From Candidatus Cryptobacteroides faecihippi (GTDB lineage Bacteria > Bacteroidota > Bacteroidia > Bacteroidales > UBA932), in the NCBI GenBank assembly GCA_018066065.1, contig JAGHSC010000184.1:1-7693 (forward strand): DNA of 7,693 bases, in the 5' to 3' direction. Positions 6,127 to 7,693 of this stretch are shown piece by piece (positions within the stretch are counted from its first letter, which is position 1; every line of letters starts with the position of its first letter). The position numbers and the translations under genes were made by a program. Under the pieces are notes generated by a model. The model was not told the origin of the DNA. It was given only the letters and a program-made list of their open reading frames with translations, and ran no database searches.

Positions 6127-6462
6127 ATGACACAGGAAACCCTCCAGCAGATCGTCAGCGCAGCAAATGACAGACAGCCATCTGAATGCAAGGAGATCGG
6201 ACACGTGCGTGCCGAAATCGACAACATCGACCAGGTCATCATCACACTGCTCGGGAAGAGATTTGAATATGTCAGGGAGGTTGTCAAGTACAAGGAGCGC
6301 ACCGCAGAGGGTGTTGCTGCCAACGGAAGGCGTGAGCAGGTTCTCCGCGAGCGCCGTGCGCTTGCCATCGAGAATGGCCTGGACCCGGACGTCATCGAGA
6401 AGATGTACGCCGACCTGGTCCAGTACTTCATCGACGAAGAGATGAAAATAATGAACTTATAG
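6127..6462 (+). CDS. AroQ-class chorismate mutase / PchB-like (isochorismate-pyruvate lyase-like) protein
   Basis: The 111-residue, all-helical protein is of the AroQ type, which converts chorismate to prephenate; the PchB branch cleaves isochorismate to salicylate and pyruvate. It lines up by eye with PchB over nearly its whole length: VRAEIDNIDQVII (27-39), LLGKRFEYVREVVKYK (41-56), ENGLDPDVIEKMY (82-94) and YFIDEEMK (100-107). The active-site positions corresponding to PchB Arg14, Arg31 and Lys42 appear as Arg28, Arg45 and Lys56. The position of PchB Gln90 is Glu105 here, so activity may differ. It lacks fused DAHP synthase or prephenate dehydratase domains. ATG 6127 is preferred because it lies 27 nt behind the promoter; the open frame reaching back to 6070 contains the promoter itself. 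The aldolase gene starts 8 bp downstream, so they form an operon. Mutase or lyase activity cannot be settled from sequence alone. Confidence 0.85.
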   Translation: MTQETLQQIVSAANDRQPSECKEIGHVRAEIDNIDQVIITLLGKRFEYVREVVKYKERTAEGVAANGRREQVLRERRALAIENGLDPDVIEKMYADLVQYFIDEEMKIMNL

Positions 6463-6470
6463 AATAGACA

Positions 6471-7418
6471 ATGTACAGAAAGGAAATCAAGGTTCTCGAC
6501 TGCACCGTCCGCGACGGCGGACTGATGAACAAGTGGCAGTTCAGCAAGGACTTCGTCAAGGGAGTCTACGATTCCTGCGTCGCAGCAGGCATCGACTACA
6601 TGGAAATCGGTTACATCAGCAGCGAGGATCAGTTCTCACACGATGAATTCGGACCATGGAAGTTCTGCGCCGAGGATGACCTCCGCGAGATCATGGGAGA
6701 CAACAACACCGACACTAAGATTTCGGTCATGGCCGACATCGGACGAATCAAGTACGACGACATCCGTCCGAAGTCTGAAAGCGTCATCGACCTCTTCCGC
6801 GTCGCTTGCTACGACTACCAGATCGACAAGGCCATCGAGCTCGCACACCACGTCATGGACAAGGGCTACGAGGCCACAATCAACATGATGGCAGTCTCAA
6901 AGGTTTCAGAAAGAGCTCTCAACCAGGTACTTGAGGATGTCGCAAACTCACGCGTCCCGATCTTCTACCTCGTCGACAGCTTCGGAAGTCTCTACTCGGA
7001 GGACATCAACAACCTCATGCAGAGATACAAGTCAGCCCTTCCTGGGAAGACGATCGGATTCCACGGCCACAACAACACCCAGCTGGCCTTCGCAAACACC
7101 ATCGAATGCATCATCGACGGCGCCAACATGCTTGACGCAACGATGCTCGGAATCGGCCGCGGTGCAGGAAACTGCCCGATGGAGCTTCTCCTTTCTTTCC
7201 TCAAGAATCCGAAGTACAAGATCGAGCCGATCATCAAGTGCATCCAGGACTACATCTATCCTCTCAAGAAGGACATCGACTGGGGCTACTTCATCCCCTA
7301 CATGATCACCGGCGCACAGAACGACCACCCTCGTTCAGCCCTCGCATGGATGGCCAGTGAGCACAAGGATGACTATCTGTCCTACTACGAGTCTGTGGTG
7401 AAGAACAAGGAAATCTAG
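6471..7418 (+). CDS. DRE-TIM metallolyase-family aldolase (HMGL-like, 4-hydroxy-2-oxovalerate aldolase-like)
   Basis: The 315-residue protein has a TIM-barrel aldolase or acyltransferase core of the HMG-CoA lyase superfamily; members use a divalent metal to cleave or form C-C bonds, often with pyruvate as the enolate. Strand 1 carries LDCTVRDGG (9-17) with Arg14 and metal-ligand Asp15. The second metal site is HGHNN (198-202; His198, His200). The Gly loop GIGRGAGNCPMELLL follows (227-241). Compared with DmpG-type 4-hydroxy-2-oxovalerate aldolase, the catalytic His two residues after the RDG motif is replaced (RDGGL here, RDGMH there), as in the HOA-like subfamily. The C-terminal part (about 250-315) is not obviously the DmpG domain that binds the acylating dehydrogenase, and no such dehydrogenase gene is seen. 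The substrate is unknown. It is the second gene of the operon and strongly prefers C-ending codons. Its stop is 1 bp from the stop of the convergent fluC gene. Confidence 0.88.
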   Translation: MYRKEIKVLDCTVRDGGLMNKWQFSKDFVKGVYDSCVAAGIDYMEIGYISSEDQFSHDEFGPWKFCAEDDLREIMGDNNTDTKISVMADIGRIKYDDIRPKSESVIDLFRVACYDYQIDKAIELAHHVMDKGYEATINMMAVSKVSERALNQVLEDVANSRVPIFYLVDSFGSLYSEDINNLMQRYKSALPGKTIGFHGHNNTQLAFANTIECIIDGANMLDATMLGIGRGAGNCPMELLLSFLKNPKYKIEPIIKCIQDYIYPLKKDIDWGYFIPYMITGAQNDHPRSALAWMASEHKDDYLSYYESVVKNKEI

Positions 7419-7419
7419 G

Positions 7420-7693
7420 CTACCTGATGGTGGCAAGCTTCCAGCCCAGGGCTGCGAAGATAATGCAAAGAATCATGGAACCGGCGATGTAGAGTACTGC
7501 ATCGCCGATTCTGCCTTCCTGGAGGAGGCGAACGCTCTGGAGCGAGAATGTGGAGAATGTGGTGAAGCCTCCGCAGATCCCGACGGTCAGCAGAAGGAGC
7601 AGCCCGGCATCCTTGACAGCTCCGCTGAGGTAGCCGATGGCGAATGAGCCGATGATGTTCACAGCCATGGTCGCGAGGTTGCCGGACCATCCG
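7420..7693 (-). CDS. crcB: FluC/CrcB fluoride ion channel, C-terminal part (5' end outside window)
   Basis: This is the C-terminal 90 residues or so of a small inner-membrane channel that exports fluoride as a dual-topology dimer. Visible hallmarks are the conserved Asn in VNIIGSFAIG, the signature GGFTTFSTFS with the pore phenylalanines and the central sodium-site residues, and a last hydrophobic helix (about AVLYIAGSMILCIIFAALGW). The frame is open to the window edge: the codons before the ATG at 7668 read GWSGNLAT, matching the part of the family just before the conserved VN, so that ATG is internal and the true start lies beyond position 7693. The family is usually about 120-130 residues, so about 30-40 are missing. 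Any fluoride riboswitch would also lie outside. The gene converges on the aldolase gene with a 1-bp gap between stop codons. Confidence 0.93.
   Translation of the reverse strand, partial: GWSGNLATMAVNIIGSFAIGYLSGAVKDAGLLLLLTVGICGGFTTFSTFSLQSVRLLQEGRIGDAVLYIAGSMILCIIFAALGWKLATIR

Noticed and set aside
4232..6130. A 632-codon open frame on the plus strand, antisense to the secreted glycosidase-like gene
   Set aside because: It is in codon register with the minus-strand gene, so its stops could only arise from TTA, CTA or TCA codons of that gene, which are rare in this codon usage. Its translation has no domain, signal or family resemblance, and it runs through the divergent promoter region.
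7669..7693. ATG at 7668 as the true start of the fluoride channel
   Set aside because: Residues encoded upstream (GWSGNLAT) match the family just before the conserved VN, and starting at 7668 would remove the first transmembrane helix.

Overview
The window most likely comes from a member of the Bacteroidota, probably Bacteroidales. Four start-proximal regions carry the Bacteroidota-type -7 element TAnnTTTG or a one-mismatch version of it. The sigma factor is the short form (284 residues, no long N-terminal region 1.1) typical of that phylum. A stand-alone LytTR regulator is also typical of the group. Coding DNA is moderately GC-rich and the genes are tightly packed. No RNA gene, insertion sequence, CRISPR array or integrase was seen.

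Layout. Positions 1-921 (minus strand): a stand-alone LytTR DNA-binding protein, whose stop overlaps by 20 nt the start of a single-pass membrane protein with a probable phosphodiester-glycosidase (NAGPA/DUF2233-like) ectodomain. The second gene runs off the left edge and shows an apparent one-base frameshift near position 60. Positions 922-1140: a divergent intergenic region with a TATATTTG promoter for the LytTR operon, a perfect 10-bp direct repeat at 20-bp spacing (candidate LytTR operator), and a 7-bp-stem hairpin. Positions 1141-2346 (plus): an unrecognised, mostly helical lipoprotein. Positions 2447-3301 (plus): an RpoD-like sigma factor with its own promoter. Positions 3308-6007 (minus): a 899-residue secreted protein with an apparent (alpha/alpha)6-barrel glycosidase core, no family recognised. 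Positions 6008-6126: two divergent promoters with overlapping upstream halves. Positions 6127-7418 (plus): a two-gene operon with a PchB/AroQ-type chorismate mutase and a DRE-TIM (HMGL/4-hydroxy-2-oxovalerate aldolase-like) aldolase. Positions 7420-7693 (minus): the C-terminal part of a FluC/CrcB fluoride channel that continues past the right edge.

How the parts may work together. The left module (stand-alone LytTR regulator, overlapping membrane-protein gene, direct repeats upstream of its own promoter) resembles the LytTR Regulatory Systems of Firmicutes, in which a membrane protein restrains a LytTR activator that controls its own promoter. The divergent lipoprotein could be a co-regulated target. 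This is an inference from layout. The chorismate mutase and aldolase genes are 8 bp apart behind one promoter and probably share an undefined pathway. Both convergent gene pairs (sigma factor/glycosidase and aldolase/fluC) nearly abut, leaving no room for an intergenic terminator.
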